Part shown: piece after piece, positions 1 to 8,822 of the stretch
How positions within the stretch are numbered: position 1 is the first letter of the stretch
Layout: every line of letters begins with the position of its first letter
From: an uncultured Clostridia bacterium
Lineage (GTDB): Bacteria; Bacillota; Clostridia; TANB77; CAG-508
DNA length: 64,000 nt
NCBI GenBank assembly: GCA_947167965.1
Contig: CAMVJW010000007.1
Span: forward strand, 1-64,000
Direction of reading: 5' to 3'
The notes under the pieces: generated by a model
Seen by the model: the letters and a program-made list of their open reading frames with translations, nothing else
Told to the model about the DNA's origin: nothing
Database searches by the model: none
Made by a program: the position numbers and the translations under genes

Positions 1-47
1 TCACATTTCATAATAATCATTCCTTTCATTTTTAAATTTTTAAATTT

Positions 48-148
48 TGGGACAGACCTTCTTCAATTTGGGGACAGTCCCGTTTTGAAAATGGGACAGA
101 CCTTCTTCGATTTTGGGACAGTCCCGTTTTGAAAATGGGACAGACCTT
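48..148. repeat. GGGACAG / GGGACTGTCCC repeat cluster
   Basis: Tandem units combine GGGACAGACCTTCTTC with GGGACAGTCCCGTTTTGAAA. The unit recurs almost exactly and contains the self-complementary core GGGAC-GTCCC. A second cluster of the same family lies at 36179-36257. Such short palindromic units resemble REP-type elements that RAYT/Y1 transposases can move; no transposase is visible here. They sit just after ctsR, where mcsA would normally follow. Confidence 0.75.
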
Positions 149-178
149 AATGGTAAAAATTTTAATTTTACTTAGTTA

Positions 179-625
179 TTAGTCTGTTATATTTAATAGT
201 ATATTCTTTAGTATATTTGCCCTTACTTTGTCTCTGTATTCTTTTGGTAATTCTAATACATTGTCACTTGTGGCAACACGTAGAATTTTTGCTTCTTTTG
301 TATTTACTAAATCATAAGTTAAAAAATCACTTATTAATACTTCTGCTTCAATACTTGATATTGTGTTTCCTATATTTTTAATTATATGCATTAAATAGTC
401 TGATTTAGTATTATTAACTTTTCTTATTGTAATGTGTCCTCCTCCACCTCTTCTGCTTTCTACATAATACCCTTGAGAAGGCTTAAATCTAGTTGATATT
501 ACATAATTTATTTGTGATGGCACACAGTTGAATTTTTGTGCTAAGTCATTTCTTTGTATTTCAATTTCTTTTTCTTCATCAAATAATTCCTTTATGAATT
601 CTTCGATGATATCTGACATTCTCAT
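179..625 (-). CDS. ctsR: CtsR, transcriptional repressor of class III heat-shock genes
   Basis: A 148-residue protein, the normal CtsR length. The N-terminal winged helix-turn-helix (residues about 1-70) ends in the glycine-rich wing YYVESRRGGGGHI, the arginine-containing DNA and phospho-arginine contact region of this family; the C-terminal half is the helical dimerisation domain. CtsR represses clpC, clpP and clpE under non-stress conditions. The start at 625 follows AGAGGTG at good spacing. A tandem heptad operator 84 bases upstream (709-725) implies autoregulation. In most relatives ctsR is followed by mcsA-mcsB-clpC; here the window ends 178 bases downstream in a repeat cluster, so the rest of the operon cannot be seen. 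Confidence 0.93.
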   Translation of the reverse strand: MRMSDIIEEFIKELFDEEKEIEIQRNDLAQKFNCVPSQINYVISTRFKPSQGYYVESRRGGGGHITIRKVNNTKSDYLMHIIKNIGNTISSIEAEVLISDFLTYDLVNTKEAKILRVATSDNVLELPKEYRDKVRANILKNILLNITD

Positions 626-681
626 AGTATCACCTCTTTAACGTTTTTACTCTTTAATGATTCTTTTATCTACGTTTTAGC

Positions 682-725
682 ATTATATTAAATTTCGAGT
701 ATTTTGTTTTTGACTTTCTTTGACT
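682..725 (-). promoter_or_regulatory. CtsR operator and -10 of the ctsR promoter
   Basis: On the minus strand AGTCAAA-GAA-AGTCAAA (709-725) matches the CtsR consensus RGTCAAA-NAN-RGTCAAA. A TATAAT -10 lies at 682-687. The operator covers the region where the -35 would be, as expected for autorepression. Confidence 0.8.
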
Positions 726-856
726 TTTAATGATATTATATTTACTTTTATTATATTTTTCAACATTTATTTTTTTATAGTTTTTGTTTTTTTCTTTAAT
801 TTTTTGTTAATTGTTATATTTTTTCTTAATTTTACTCTATTTTATTTTCTATTTTT

Positions 857-1030
857 CTATTTTTCTTCTTTTTTCGTTTCTGTTTCTTTTTTATTTTTTC
901 CTATTTTTTCTAATTTACTTACTCTTTCCTTCTGATCTTCAGGTGATGTCCAACTAAAATTTGTTGGAATTACCTCTCCAAATTTTTTGTTATCATCTTC
1001 TTCTTTTTTACTACAGCACTTTTTCTCCAT
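857..1030 (-). CDS. Small charged protein, unknown
   Basis: A 57-residue lysine/glutamate-rich protein beginning MEKKCCSKKEEDDNKK, with a vicinal cysteine pair near the start and no membrane segment. An AAAGGA ribosome site lies about 13 bases before the ATG at 1030; a GTG at 1042 is too close to that site. It is on the same strand as, and upstream of, ctsR, in a very T-rich stretch. I do not recognise the family. The unbiased internal part (GEVIPTNFSWTSPEDQKERV) looks like real protein, so I keep it with modest confidence. Confidence 0.5.
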   Translation of the reverse strand: MEKKCCSKKEEDDNKKFGEVIPTNFSWTSPEDQKERVSKLEKIGKNKKETETKKEEK

Positions 1031-1094
1031 TTGACATATCACTTCCTTTATAACTATTTATTATAATTATTAACACAAATCTTTCTCTTTATAC

Positions 1095-1132
1095 TAAAAA
1101 AGTAATAGCATTTTTTCTGCTATTACTTTTTT
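1095..1132 (-). terminator. Rho-independent terminator after nagZ
   Basis: AAGTAATAGCA and TGCTATTACTT form an 11-bp stem, with A-runs and T-runs on both sides, so it can work in both directions. It lies 21 bases beyond the nagZ stop. Confidence 0.85.
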
Positions 1133-1152
1133 ATTCATGTTTATTGCATAAT

Positions 1153-2247
1153 TTATCCTTTTTTGTTCTTTTCTTCACATTCTTTTATGTATTCATTAAT
1201 CAAATCAATTCTATTATTGATTTCTTCAATATTGCATTTTTCAATTTCAGAATTATCATTAAGATTATATTTTTCTTTTAGTTTTAAAATTCTATTTACA
1301 CTATAATCTATTCTTCTTTCTTTTATTTTTCCTTTTTTTACAAGTTTTATAAAGGATTTTATAGAATCTATGTCTTCTCTATATCCATAAGTAACTAAAA
1401 TTAAATCATTTCCTGCAAATATAGCTTTTCTAAATGCTCTTTTTGTACCATAAATGTATTTAATTGCTCTCATTTTTAATGCATCTGAAACAATTACTCC
1501 TTTAAAATTATATTTTAATCTAATTTGTTTAATCATAGTCCTTGATAATGATGCTGGATATAATTTACTAACACTTTTTATTCTAATATGACCAACCATT
1601 AAAGCATCTGCATCACTTTTTATAGCATCTTCAAATGGTTTTATATCTTCTTTGTCAATTTGTTTAAGAGTAGGAAGTAAAAAGTGTGAATCTACTTTTG
1701 CTTTGCCTTGTCCTGGGAAATGTTTTATTACTGGTATTATATTATGTTTTTGTAATTGTTTCATTGTCTCTACTCCGTATTTAGAAACATCTTCTGCATT
1801 TTTTCCAAAGCTTCTATTTCCTATTGAATCTGATGTGTTTTTACTTAAAACATCCAATACAGGTGCAAAATTCATATTATATCCACTTTTATTAAGCATT
1901 TCTCCAGTTATTTCTGCAGCTTCTTTTACAGCATTTATATTTTTTGTTCCAGCTAGTCTTAATGCACTAAGTAAAAAATGGAATTCTTTTGGCATTCTAT
2001 TTACTCTTCCACCCTCTTGGTCAATAGCTATAAATAGAGGTGCCTTATTCTTTGAATTTAACTTTTTTAGTTCTGAAATAATATTTATCATTTCTTCATA
2101 GTTTTGGAAATTCTTTTTATATAAAATTACTCCAGATATTTTATACTTTTTTATAAGAGTTTTTAACTTTTTGTCTATTTTATTTCCATTCATTCTAACT
2201 ATTATCATTTGCCCAATTTTTTCGTTTATTGACAAGTCTTTTATCAT
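1153..2247 (-). CDS. nagZ: Glycoside hydrolase family 3, beta-N-acetylhexosaminidase (NagZ type)
   Basis: Likely removes terminal GlcNAc from muropeptide or chitin fragments during cell-wall turnover. The 364-residue single GH3 barrel has the family landmarks IDQEGGRVNRMP near residue 80, KHFPGQG...DSH (the catalytic-loop motif with its His), and VSDALKM with the aspartate nucleophile. The usual HFPGHG is HFPGQG here. I chose the ATG at 2247 because it follows GTGAGGGT at nine bases; the upstream extension has no ribosome site and is absent from the family. No signal peptide, so probably cytoplasmic. It lies directly downstream of an LD-carboxypeptidase gene, which fits joint peptidoglycan recycling. 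Confidence 0.9.
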   Translation of the reverse strand: MIKDLSINEKIGQMIIVRMNGNKIDKKLKTLIKKYKISGVILYKKNFQNYEEMINIISELKKLNSKNKAPLFIAIDQEGGRVNRMPKEFHFLLSALRLAGTKNINAVKEAAEITGEMLNKSGYNMNFAPVLDVLSKNTSDSIGNRSFGKNAEDVSKYGVETMKQLQKHNIIPVIKHFPGQGKAKVDSHFLLPTLKQIDKEDIKPFEDAIKSDADALMVGHIRIKSVSKLYPASLSRTMIKQIRLKYNFKGVIVSDALKMRAIKYIYGTKRAFRKAIFAGNDLILVTYGYREDIDSIKSFIKLVKKGKIKERRIDYSVNRILKLKEKYNLNDNSEIEKCNIEEINNRIDLINEYIKECEEKNKKG

Positions 2248-2307
2248 AATTAGTACCCTCACTTTGAATACTTTTTTATCTATATAGAAATATATAATTA
2301 GATTCAA

Positions 2308-3384
2308 TTAATTTTCAAATATAGGCTCATCTACTGTAATTGTTTTATTTGTATAATCTACTGTAGTTAATCTGTCATAAGGAACAATACATCTAGGAGA
2401 CGCATGTCCAAAATTCACATTATATAATACTGGTGTATTTAAATCTGAAAATACTCTTTTATATACCTCTTTGTATTCTTCATAGTATTTTTCATCCATT
2501 GGTTTTCCAACAATAATGCCTTTTACTAGAGATAGAATTTTTCTATTTTTAAATTCATTTAACATAGTTTCTACATTTTCTGGTGTAGGATATTCTTCAC
2601 TTGTTTCTAAAAATAGTATTTTTTCTTTCCATTCTTCTTCTGTTGGGAAGATATTATATTTTTCGTAAACACTTGGCTTGTCTTCATATCTTACTGGAAC
2701 AAATGCATCATATAAGCTTTCTATACATCCTCCATAAAGTCTTCCTGTTATTTTTCCACTTCCATTTAATATTTCATAACCATGTGATTCTTTTTCTGAT
2801 TTTCTTGGTATTCCAACTTGTTCTGGTCCATAACTATCTCTATTATAATACCATTTATCACTTGATTTAATTTCAAAACTTGGTTCATTTACAAAGAATT
2901 TTTCAAAATATTCTTTTGTATATGGAAGCATTTGATTATCAAGCTCTGCTAAATCAACTAACAAACATGGCCCATAAAATGTAGATAAACCTAATTTATT
3001 TAGCATTAAGTGATTATTAGTTGTATCTGAATATCCAACAAATATTTTTGGATTATTTTTAACAGCTTGTATAAAATCTTCGTCTTCCATTAAATATGAA
3101 AAAGTTTTATAAGTGTCATCTCCACCAATTGCAGTCATAACAGCTTTTATGCTTTTATCCATAAATGCTTGTTTTAAATCTTTTGCCCTTTCCTCTGGAT
3201 GATTTTTTAAGTATTCCATATCTTTTAGTGAATTATTCATTATTACTGGCTCTAAGCCAAATTCTTTTAGTCTTTTTACTCCAATATCTAATTCATGTTT
3301 GCAAAATGGCATTCCTAGTATTCCATTTGATAAACTCACTATTGCTATTTTGTCTCCTTTATTTAATTTACTTGGTTTTTTCAT
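2308..3384 (-). CDS. S66 family LD-carboxypeptidase (LdcA/MccF-like)
   Basis: A 358-residue serine peptidase of the S66 family, which removes the terminal D-alanine from tetrapeptide muropeptides or, in the MccF branch, cleaves aminoacyl-nucleotide antibiotics. The nucleophile is Ser119 in GYSDTT; the partner Glu (LETSEE) and His (NFGHASPR) that complete the Ser-Glu-His triad lie in the C-terminal half. The loop insertion and extended C-terminal domain look more MccF-like than short LdcA. The stop is 60 bases before the nagZ start, and the two probably form one cell-wall recycling transcript. Confidence 0.88.
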   Translation of the reverse strand: MKKPSKLNKGDKIAIVSLSNGILGMPFCKHELDIGVKRLKEFGLEPVIMNNSLKDMEYLKNHPEERAKDLKQAFMDKSIKAVMTAIGGDDTYKTFSYLMEDEDFIQAVKNNPKIFVGYSDTTNNHLMLNKLGLSTFYGPCLLVDLAELDNQMLPYTKEYFEKFFVNEPSFEIKSSDKWYYNRDSYGPEQVGIPRKSEKESHGYEILNGSGKITGRLYGGCIESLYDAFVPVRYEDKPSVYEKYNIFPTEEEWKEKILFLETSEEYPTPENVETMLNEFKNRKILSLVKGIIVGKPMDEKYYEEYKEVYKRVFSDLNTPVLYNVNFGHASPRCIVPYDRLTTVDYTNKTITVDEPIFEN

Positions 3385-3396
3385 ATTTCCTCCTAA

Positions 3397-4227
3397 TTAC
3401 ATCTTCAAATTTAAAACTTCTCCCATATTATTAAATGGATTTTTATTAATAATTAACTCTTTATCTTTAATCGTATTTTTATATAATTCTTGTGTATTAA
3501 TATTATTACTTATTAAAACCACTTTTGCTTCTGTAGCATATTTAGCAATAATTTCTGCACTTTCATCCCCAAATTCACTATATGATTGCAATTCAATATT
3601 GTTAGCCTCTGAATATTCAAATAATTTTTCTGCTAACACATCAAATTCCTCCTCTTCAGATATATATATTGCAATTGATTCTATATATATTTCCTCAAAT
3701 TTTGTAATTTTATATCTTATTAATTCCATTCCTTCATTTTCAGAATCTATACAAAATATTTTTCCAAAACTATCTTCATTTTTTTTTAATTCTTCAAACG
3801 GTGTTAAATTTACTATGTTTATTGCATTATATATTCCGTAATTTGATAGTCTATCATTAATGATTTTAACTAATGCAGTATTTACCCCTAACATAAAATC
3901 TCTGCAGTCTAAAAATAATCTTTTTCCATTTAAAATAGCCTCTAAGCATAATTTTAGCGTTAGTTTTGGATTTCCATTATATATTATATAAACATTTTCT
4001 AATTTTGTTTTTTCTTTTAATTCAATATTCTTATAATTGTTTAAAATATCAATTAAGCTTTCCTTGTTTATTACTAGTTCATAATACCTTATATCAATGT
4101 CATTTGCTTTTTTTATTATTGCAAAATTATTTAGTATATCTTTTTTTATATTTTCTATTAATTTTATATATTCAATATAACTAAATTTATAATTAATTGT
4201 TTTATTATCTAAATACTTTTCTAACAT
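3397..4227 (-). CDS. Hypothetical protein, weakly Rossmann-like
   Basis: A 276-residue soluble protein I do not recognise. The stretch VYIIYNGNPKLTLKLCLEA followed by NGKRLFL has the alternating beta/alpha feel of an aldehyde-dehydrogenase or acyl-CoA-reductase core, and the end (VLISNNINTQELYKNTI...NKNPF) is similar in flavour, but no catalytic cysteine motif is visible. Its stop is 12 bases upstream of the LD-carboxypeptidase start, and its own start is two bases after the stop of the gene at 4230-5246, so the three are probably co-transcribed. Function unknown. Confidence 0.7.
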   Translation of the reverse strand: MLEKYLDNKTINYKFSYIEYIKLIENIKKDILNNFAIIKKANDIDIRYYELVINKESLIDILNNYKNIELKEKTKLENVYIIYNGNPKLTLKLCLEAILNGKRLFLDCRDFMLGVNTALVKIINDRLSNYGIYNAINIVNLTPFEELKKNEDSFGKIFCIDSENEGMELIRYKITKFEEIYIESIAIYISEEEEFDVLAEKLFEYSEANNIELQSYSEFGDESAEIIAKYATEAKVVLISNNINTQELYKNTIKDKELIINKNPFNNMGEVLNLKM

Positions 4228-4229
4228 AA

Positions 4230-5246
4230 CTAATCCACTTCTTCTCTATTTCCCATTATTCTACGATTTTCATCTAATAAAGCAACGATATTATTAATTT
4301 CGTCCTCACTATATTTAGATTTATAATCAGGTAATACAAATTCAATTATTCTATGAATCCATTTTGTGTCCTTTTTATGAAATATTCTACCACATTTTGG
4401 ATATTTTCTTTCACTTTTTTGTTTTTGCTTTTCTTCATTCTTCGAATCTAAAGCCAATTTTTTCCTTGCTGTAGCTCCCTTGCTAATTTCCTCTTTATGT
4501 TCATTATAAAAATCTTCATATGTATAAAACCACGCCGTCTCATATGCACGTTTTGATTTATTATTAGCTACCAAAGATATAATAAAAACAATATCTGAAT
4601 CTGTTCCTGGATACTTACTCCCAGGCATTTTAATAACAAAAGTTCCATTCTTAGAATTTTCATCTAAATCATGAATAATCATATTTTCATTTAAAGCCCT
4701 AAAAAAATTTAATACTGTAAAAAAGTCAAAACCAATTCTATCTCCTCTTTTTTTAGTTTTAGAATCAACATCTTTTGTTTCATAAGGTTTTTTTCTTTCT
4801 TTATTAGGTGTAGTGTCAAAATCAAATTCCAAATAATCGATTAAGTCTTTTATGCTATCTTCCGATTTATTCATCTTCAATAAAACATTATAAATAAATA
4901 GAATAATTTCACTATTATTACCATTTATATATTTCTTTCCAATTTCAACTGTTTGCTCAAAAGTAATTAATTTATCATTATAAATTTCTAAAAAAGGAAT
5001 ATCTTCAATAGTCACAATTTTTTCACAAAGCATTAATTTAATCATAGGAGTAAAATTTCTATTCTCTACTGCTTCGTTATATGCTTTCTCAGCTTCAGAA
5101 GAAATACTATTTTTAATTAATCTTTCTTCAAATAATTTAAAAAATTTTAAAACTTCATTAGATAGTGTCTCACATAGCTCATCATATTTTTCCTTAAATT
5201 CTAACATTTCGGGTGTTACTTTTATTTTAGGTTTTTTCTTACTCAT
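4230..5246 (-). CDS. Hypothetical cytoplasmic protein
   Basis: A 338-residue charged protein of no family I know. The N-terminal ~140 residues are helical and repeat-like, the middle carries a glycine/proline segment (FVIKMPGSKYPGTDSDIVF), and the C-terminal third has HKKDTKWIHRIIEFV. No membrane segment or signal peptide. It is first in the minus-strand run that ends in nagZ and is divergent from the ABC exporter operon starting near 5420. Confidence 0.7.
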   Translation of the reverse strand: MSKKKPKIKVTPEMLEFKEKYDELCETLSNEVLKFFKLFEERLIKNSISSEAEKAYNEAVENRNFTPMIKLMLCEKIVTIEDIPFLEIYNDKLITFEQTVEIGKKYINGNNSEIILFIYNVLLKMNKSEDSIKDLIDYLEFDFDTTPNKERKKPYETKDVDSKTKKRGDRIGFDFFTVLNFFRALNENMIIHDLDENSKNGTFVIKMPGSKYPGTDSDIVFIISLVANNKSKRAYETAWFYTYEDFYNEHKEEISKGATARKKLALDSKNEEKQKQKSERKYPKCGRIFHKKDTKWIHRIIEFVLPDYKSKYSEDEINNIVALLDENRRIMGNREEVD

Positions 5247-5386
5247 ATCTTTCCTTATACCTTTTTCACTTATTATAATACAATATATATTACCATTTTA
5301 CTAAAAAAATTTCAATATAATTTTTGTCGTCTTTTTTATTGTAGATTAGTAAAAAAAAATTGAATGTACAATATCCATTCCCCCAC

Positions 5387-5415
5387 TTGATTTTTTATAC
5401 AAATTATGGTAAACT
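5387..5415 (+). promoter_or_regulatory. Promoter of the ABC exporter operon
   Basis: TTGATT (5387-5392), 17-base spacer, TAAACT (5410-5415). Start expected near 5422, leaving a leader of about 205 bases before the ATG at 5628. Confidence 0.7.
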
Positions 5416-5439
5416 ATTAACATAATTCAAATATTATAG

Positions 5440-5545
5440 TGAGTGTGCATAAAAGCTGCACAGGATTAAAAAATAATCTACACGTTTTATAAATAAAACG
5501 GAGTCACTACTTTTTAGTAGTACTTCGTTTTTTATTTTTTTAAAT
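5440..5545 (+). promoter_or_regulatory. Structured 5' leader with terminator (attenuator candidate)
   Basis: Consecutive hairpins are visible: GTGCA/TGCAC near 5444-5460, GATTA/TAATC near 5463-5478, then CGTTTT/AAAACG (5483-5500). The last one captures the left arm of a strong terminator, AAAACGGAGTCACTAC with GTAGTACTTCGTTTT plus T-run (5495-5540). The two pairings exclude each other, which is the layout of a transcription attenuator. I could not match it to a known riboswitch class. Confidence 0.6.
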
Positions 5546-5627
5546 ATTTAATTTAAATACTTATAAATTTGGTAGATTTAAATTTTAACGGTTTAAGCTA
5601 ATTTCTAAAGAAAGGATTGTGATATTT

Positions 5628-6599
5628 ATGACAACAATAAGTGTAAGAAATTTGAAAAAAACATTTAAAGTAAAAGAAAAAGAAAAAGGATTTATTGGCA
5701 GTATAAAATCTATTTTCAAACCAAAATACAAAGAAATAAAAGCAGTAAATGATATATCTTTTGATGTTGAAGAAGGAGAAATAATTGCATTTATTGGTCC
5801 AAATGGAGCTGGAAAAAGTACAACAATTAAAATGCTTACAGGAATTCTTTATCCAGATGAAGGTAGTATTAATGTTTTAGACATAAATCCAACTAAAGCA
5901 AGAAAAAAGCTAGCATATCAAATAGGTACTGTTTTTGGGCAAAAAGAACAATTATGGATGCATTTAACTCCACTTGATAATTTTAAATTCTTTGCATCTA
6001 TTTATGATATTTCAGATAAAGAAGCAGAAGTGCGTATTGAAGAATTATGTAATACATTTGACCTTAAAGAATTTATTAATACACCTGTAAGGAACTTAAG
6101 TTTAGGTCAAAGAATTAGATGTGAAATTGTTGCTTCTTTAATTCATAAACCAAAAGTTCTATTTTTGGATGAACCAACAATAGGTCTTGATCCAGTTGTA
6201 AAGGAAAACATTAGAAAACTAATTAAGCAAATGAACAAAGAATATAATACTACTATTTTTCTTACTAGTCACGATATTTCTGATATTGAAAAACTATGCA
6301 ACAGAGTAATTATAATTAATTATGGTCAAATTGTAATGGACACCTCTATGACAAATTTAAAATACCATTATATGGATAAAAAGATAATTGAAGTAATGTT
6401 AAAAGAAAAAATAGATTTTAAAAATGCAGAAGGTATTGAGATATTAAAGGAAAAAGATAATAATCTTAAAATTGAGATTGACACTAAAAAAACTGATCTA
6501 ACAACAGTTTTACAGTTGATTAATCCTGAAAATATCGTCGATATTAATATTTCAAATACTCCACTTGAAGAAATAATTTCTGCAATATACAGGAGGTAA
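5628..6599 (+). CDS. ABC-2 type exporter, ATP-binding subunit
   Basis: A 323-residue ATPase of the COG4586 type, which pairs with two dissimilar ABC-2 permeases. Walker A GPNGAGKST is near residue 60, signature LSLGQRIRCE near 160, Walker B VLFLDEPT followed by an SHD H-loop. The ~70-residue C-terminal extension is usual for this subgroup. The ATG at 5628 is set by AAAGGA eleven bases before it; the GTG nine bases upstream would overlap that site. The substrate is unknown; relatives are annotated as drug or lipid exporters. First gene of a tight operon (5 bases to the permease) behind a terminator-containing leader. Confidence 0.9.
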   Translation: MTTISVRNLKKTFKVKEKEKGFIGSIKSIFKPKYKEIKAVNDISFDVEEGEIIAFIGPNGAGKSTTIKMLTGILYPDEGSINVLDINPTKARKKLAYQIGTVFGQKEQLWMHLTPLDNFKFFASIYDISDKEAEVRIEELCNTFDLKEFINTPVRNLSLGQRIRCEIVASLIHKPKVLFLDEPTIGLDPVVKENIRKLIKQMNKEYNTTIFLTSHDISDIEKLCNRVIIINYGQIVMDTSMTNLKYHYMDKKIIEVMLKEKIDFKNAEGIEILKEKDNNLKIEIDTKKTDLTTVLQLINPENIVDINISNTPLEEIISAIYRR

Positions 6600-6604
6600 T
6601 TTAC

Positions 6605-7396
6605 ATGAAAAAATATTTTACTATTTTTAAAAGTGAATTAATGAGTACCTTACAATATATCTTTAATATATTTTTTAAGCTAATAAACTATGTTTTTATG
6701 ATATTTATTTTAATAAACTTATGGGATTATATTTATAGTAATCCAGAAGAAATTATAAATGGATACTCAAAAATTCAAATGATTTGGTATGTTATAATAA
6801 CTGAGCTAATAGTATGCTCGGCAGATACACGAAAATACTGTAGAAAAATAGTTGATGATGTTAAATGTGGTAATATTGCATACATGATTAATAAACCTTA
6901 CAGTTATATTGGATTTGTTATTTCTCGCTATTTAGGTGAAACTCTAGTAAAAGCAGTAGTATCTAGTTTTGTAGGAATATCAATTGGATATATATTTCTT
7001 AAAGGTTTTCCAGTTCTTACATTTCCAGCAATATTAATTGTTATTCTTTCTGCTATACTTGCTATATTAATAAATGCAATTTTAGTAACCTTTATTGGGC
7101 TTGTATCTTTTTTTATAGAAGATTCTAATCCTTTATATTGGCTATATAGTAAACTAATTTTGGTACTTGGTGTTTTGTTTCCAGTAGAGTATTTTCCAGA
7201 TGCAATATCAAAAGTCATTAAATTTAGCCCTATATATGTTATCTGTTATGGACCCGCAAAATTGTTTGTTAATTTTAGTTATTCGTCTGCAATAAAGATT
7301 CTAATAGTACAAATAATTTACGTATTTTTTAGTTGGGCTATATGTTATGCTTTATATAGGAAAGGAGTGAGAAAATTAAATGTTACAGGAGGTTAA
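6605..7396 (+). CDS. ABC-2 type exporter, permease subunit 1
   Basis: A 263-residue membrane protein with about six hydrophobic segments and a short cytoplasmic N-terminus (KKYFTIFKSELMSTLQ), typical of COG4587/COG3694 permeases. ADTRKYCRKIVDDVKCGNI is the conserved coupling region between TM2 and TM3, where these proteins touch the ATPase. It starts five bases after the ATPase gene, behind AGGAGG, and overlaps the next permease gene by 17 bases, so the subunits are translationally coupled. Confidence 0.87.
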   Translation: MKKYFTIFKSELMSTLQYIFNIFFKLINYVFMIFILINLWDYIYSNPEEIINGYSKIQMIWYVIITELIVCSADTRKYCRKIVDDVKCGNIAYMINKPYSYIGFVISRYLGETLVKAVVSSFVGISIGYIFLKGFPVLTFPAILIVILSAILAILINAILVTFIGLVSFFIEDSNPLYWLYSKLILVLGVLFPVEYFPDAISKVIKFSPIYVICYGPAKLFVNFSYSSAIKILIVQIIYVFFSWAICYALYRKGVRKLNVTGG

Positions 7397-8174
7397 AAAT
7401 CAATTAAGAGTTACCTTGAAAACAATAAAATATGGTTTAATGCGTGAAATGCTTAATAAAACCAGTTTTATTATGAATGTGTTTTTTATGATTCTAAATA
7501 ATGCTAGTTTCATAATACAATGGTTTATAATATACACATTAAAAGATGATGTTGGTGGATATACTTTTAATCAAGTTTTATTACTATGGGGAATTGCTGC
7601 ATCTGTTTATGGCTTTTCTCACTTTATATTTGAAAAATCTTACAATTTGTCTGATGTAATTACAAATGGTAAACTTGATAGTTTTATGGTTCAGCCAAAA
7701 AATATTTTAATTTCGGTAATTACATCTGATATAAAAGTTTCTGCATTAGGAGATATTATATATGGATATTTAGTTTTTGCTTTTAGTGGATTTACAGTAT
7801 TAAAACTATTATTATTCACCTTTTTCTCAATTACAGGCGCGATAATTGTAACAGATGTCGCAGTATTACTTGGCAGTTTAAGTTTTTGGATTGGCAGATC
7901 AGATATGATTGCAGATACAGGAAATTCTCTTTGTATATGGTTTTCAACATATCCAGATGGAATTTTCAAAGGTTTAGCAAAAATACTATTATTAACAATT
8001 ATTCCAGCAGGACTTACAGCATATTTTCCAGTATGGATTATGACAAAATTTGATATTAAACTTGTAATATTAATAATTTCTGTTACAATTATATTAACTA
8101 TATTAACTTTTACAATATTTTATAAGGGTTTAAAAAGATATTCATCTTCAAATTTGATGGTATCTAAAATATAG
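7380..8174 (+). CDS. ABC-2 type exporter, permease subunit 2
   Basis: A 264-residue polytopic protein. VITNGKLDSFMVQPKNILI is the coupling motif characteristic of the partner permease in these three-gene exporters (compare DVKCGNIAYMINKPYSYI in subunit 1). The start at 7380 lies inside the previous gene and has AAGGAG about 13 bases upstream. It should form the heterodimeric channel with the 6605-7396 product. Confidence 0.87.
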   Translation: MLQEVKNQLRVTLKTIKYGLMREMLNKTSFIMNVFFMILNNASFIIQWFIIYTLKDDVGGYTFNQVLLLWGIAASVYGFSHFIFEKSYNLSDVITNGKLDSFMVQPKNILISVITSDIKVSALGDIIYGYLVFAFSGFTVLKLLLFTFFSITGAIIVTDVAVLLGSLSFWIGRSDMIADTGNSLCIWFSTYPDGIFKGLAKILLLTIIPAGLTAYFPVWIMTKFDIKLVILIISVTIILTILTFTIFYKGLKRYSSSNLMVSKI

Positions 8175-8197
8175 ATTTTGTTTTGAAGGAATAAAAC

Positions 8198-8737
8198 ATG
8201 TTTCATTTATTATATTTTCCACTAGTGCTTTCATTAGCTTTAATTAGTGAATTTATTATATATTTGATTATTGCGTTATTAATAATTGTTGCTATAAAAG
8301 CAATAGTCATCTATGTTTTTGAAAGTATTTTTATATATAAAATCACAAAAAATAAAACCTATAATTATCCAATTATAAGTTTTATTCCTTTTATTAATAA
8401 ATACTATTTAGGAAAAATTGCAAATAGCAATAAAATTGGAATTAGTATTTTAATAAATCATATATTAATTATTATTTGGTTTAGTATTCTTTGTATTCCA
8501 TTTTTTATACGAAATGATAATAATATAATTAATTCTTTTTTATATAAAACTTTCTTTGTTATTATTATTTTATTTTTAGTTAATTTTATATTAAATATTT
8601 ATTTAACACATAAAATTACAAAAGAAGTGTTAGGTAAAAAAGCTGTTTTCTTAACATTACTAAACATATTTACATTAGGAATTTCTCGTCCAATTGTGTT
8701 ATTTGCAATAAGAAAAAAACTATATACAGATGTTTAA
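8198..8737 (+). CDS. Small membrane protein (DUF5684-like)
   Basis: A 179-residue protein with five or so hydrophobic segments. The motif ITKNKTYNYPIISFIPFINK followed by YYLGKIA matches the 'amphipathic helix, P-hydrophobic-P-x-x-N' signature seen in DUF5684-type proteins. AAGGA precedes the ATG by seven bases. It follows the exporter by 23 bases and ends just before a strong terminator, so it is the last gene of that operon. Function unknown. Confidence 0.65.
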   Translation: MFHLLYFPLVLSLALISEFIIYLIIALLIIVAIKAIVIYVFESIFIYKITKNKTYNYPIISFIPFINKYYLGKIANSNKIGISILINHILIIIWFSILCIPFFIRNDNNIINSFLYKTFFVIIILFLVNFILNIYLTHKITKEVLGKKAVFLTLLNIFTLGISRPIVLFAIRKKLYTDV

Positions 8738-8747
8738 AATATTTTTA

Positions 8748-8784
8748 CCCCACAGATATTACCTGAGGGGTATTCATTTTTTTT
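8748..8784 (+). terminator. Terminator of the exporter operon
   Basis: CCCCACAG and CTGAGGGG form the stem, followed by TATTC and eight T. It also separates the converging ATP-grasp gene. Confidence 0.88.
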
Positions 8785-8822
8785 ATTTGTTTTCTTCTTT
8801 TGGCTTATTTGTTTCTTTATCA

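Noticed and set aside
720..935. Phe/Leu-rich plus-strand frame
   Set aside because: It reflects T-rich non-coding and antisense sequence; no ribosome site.
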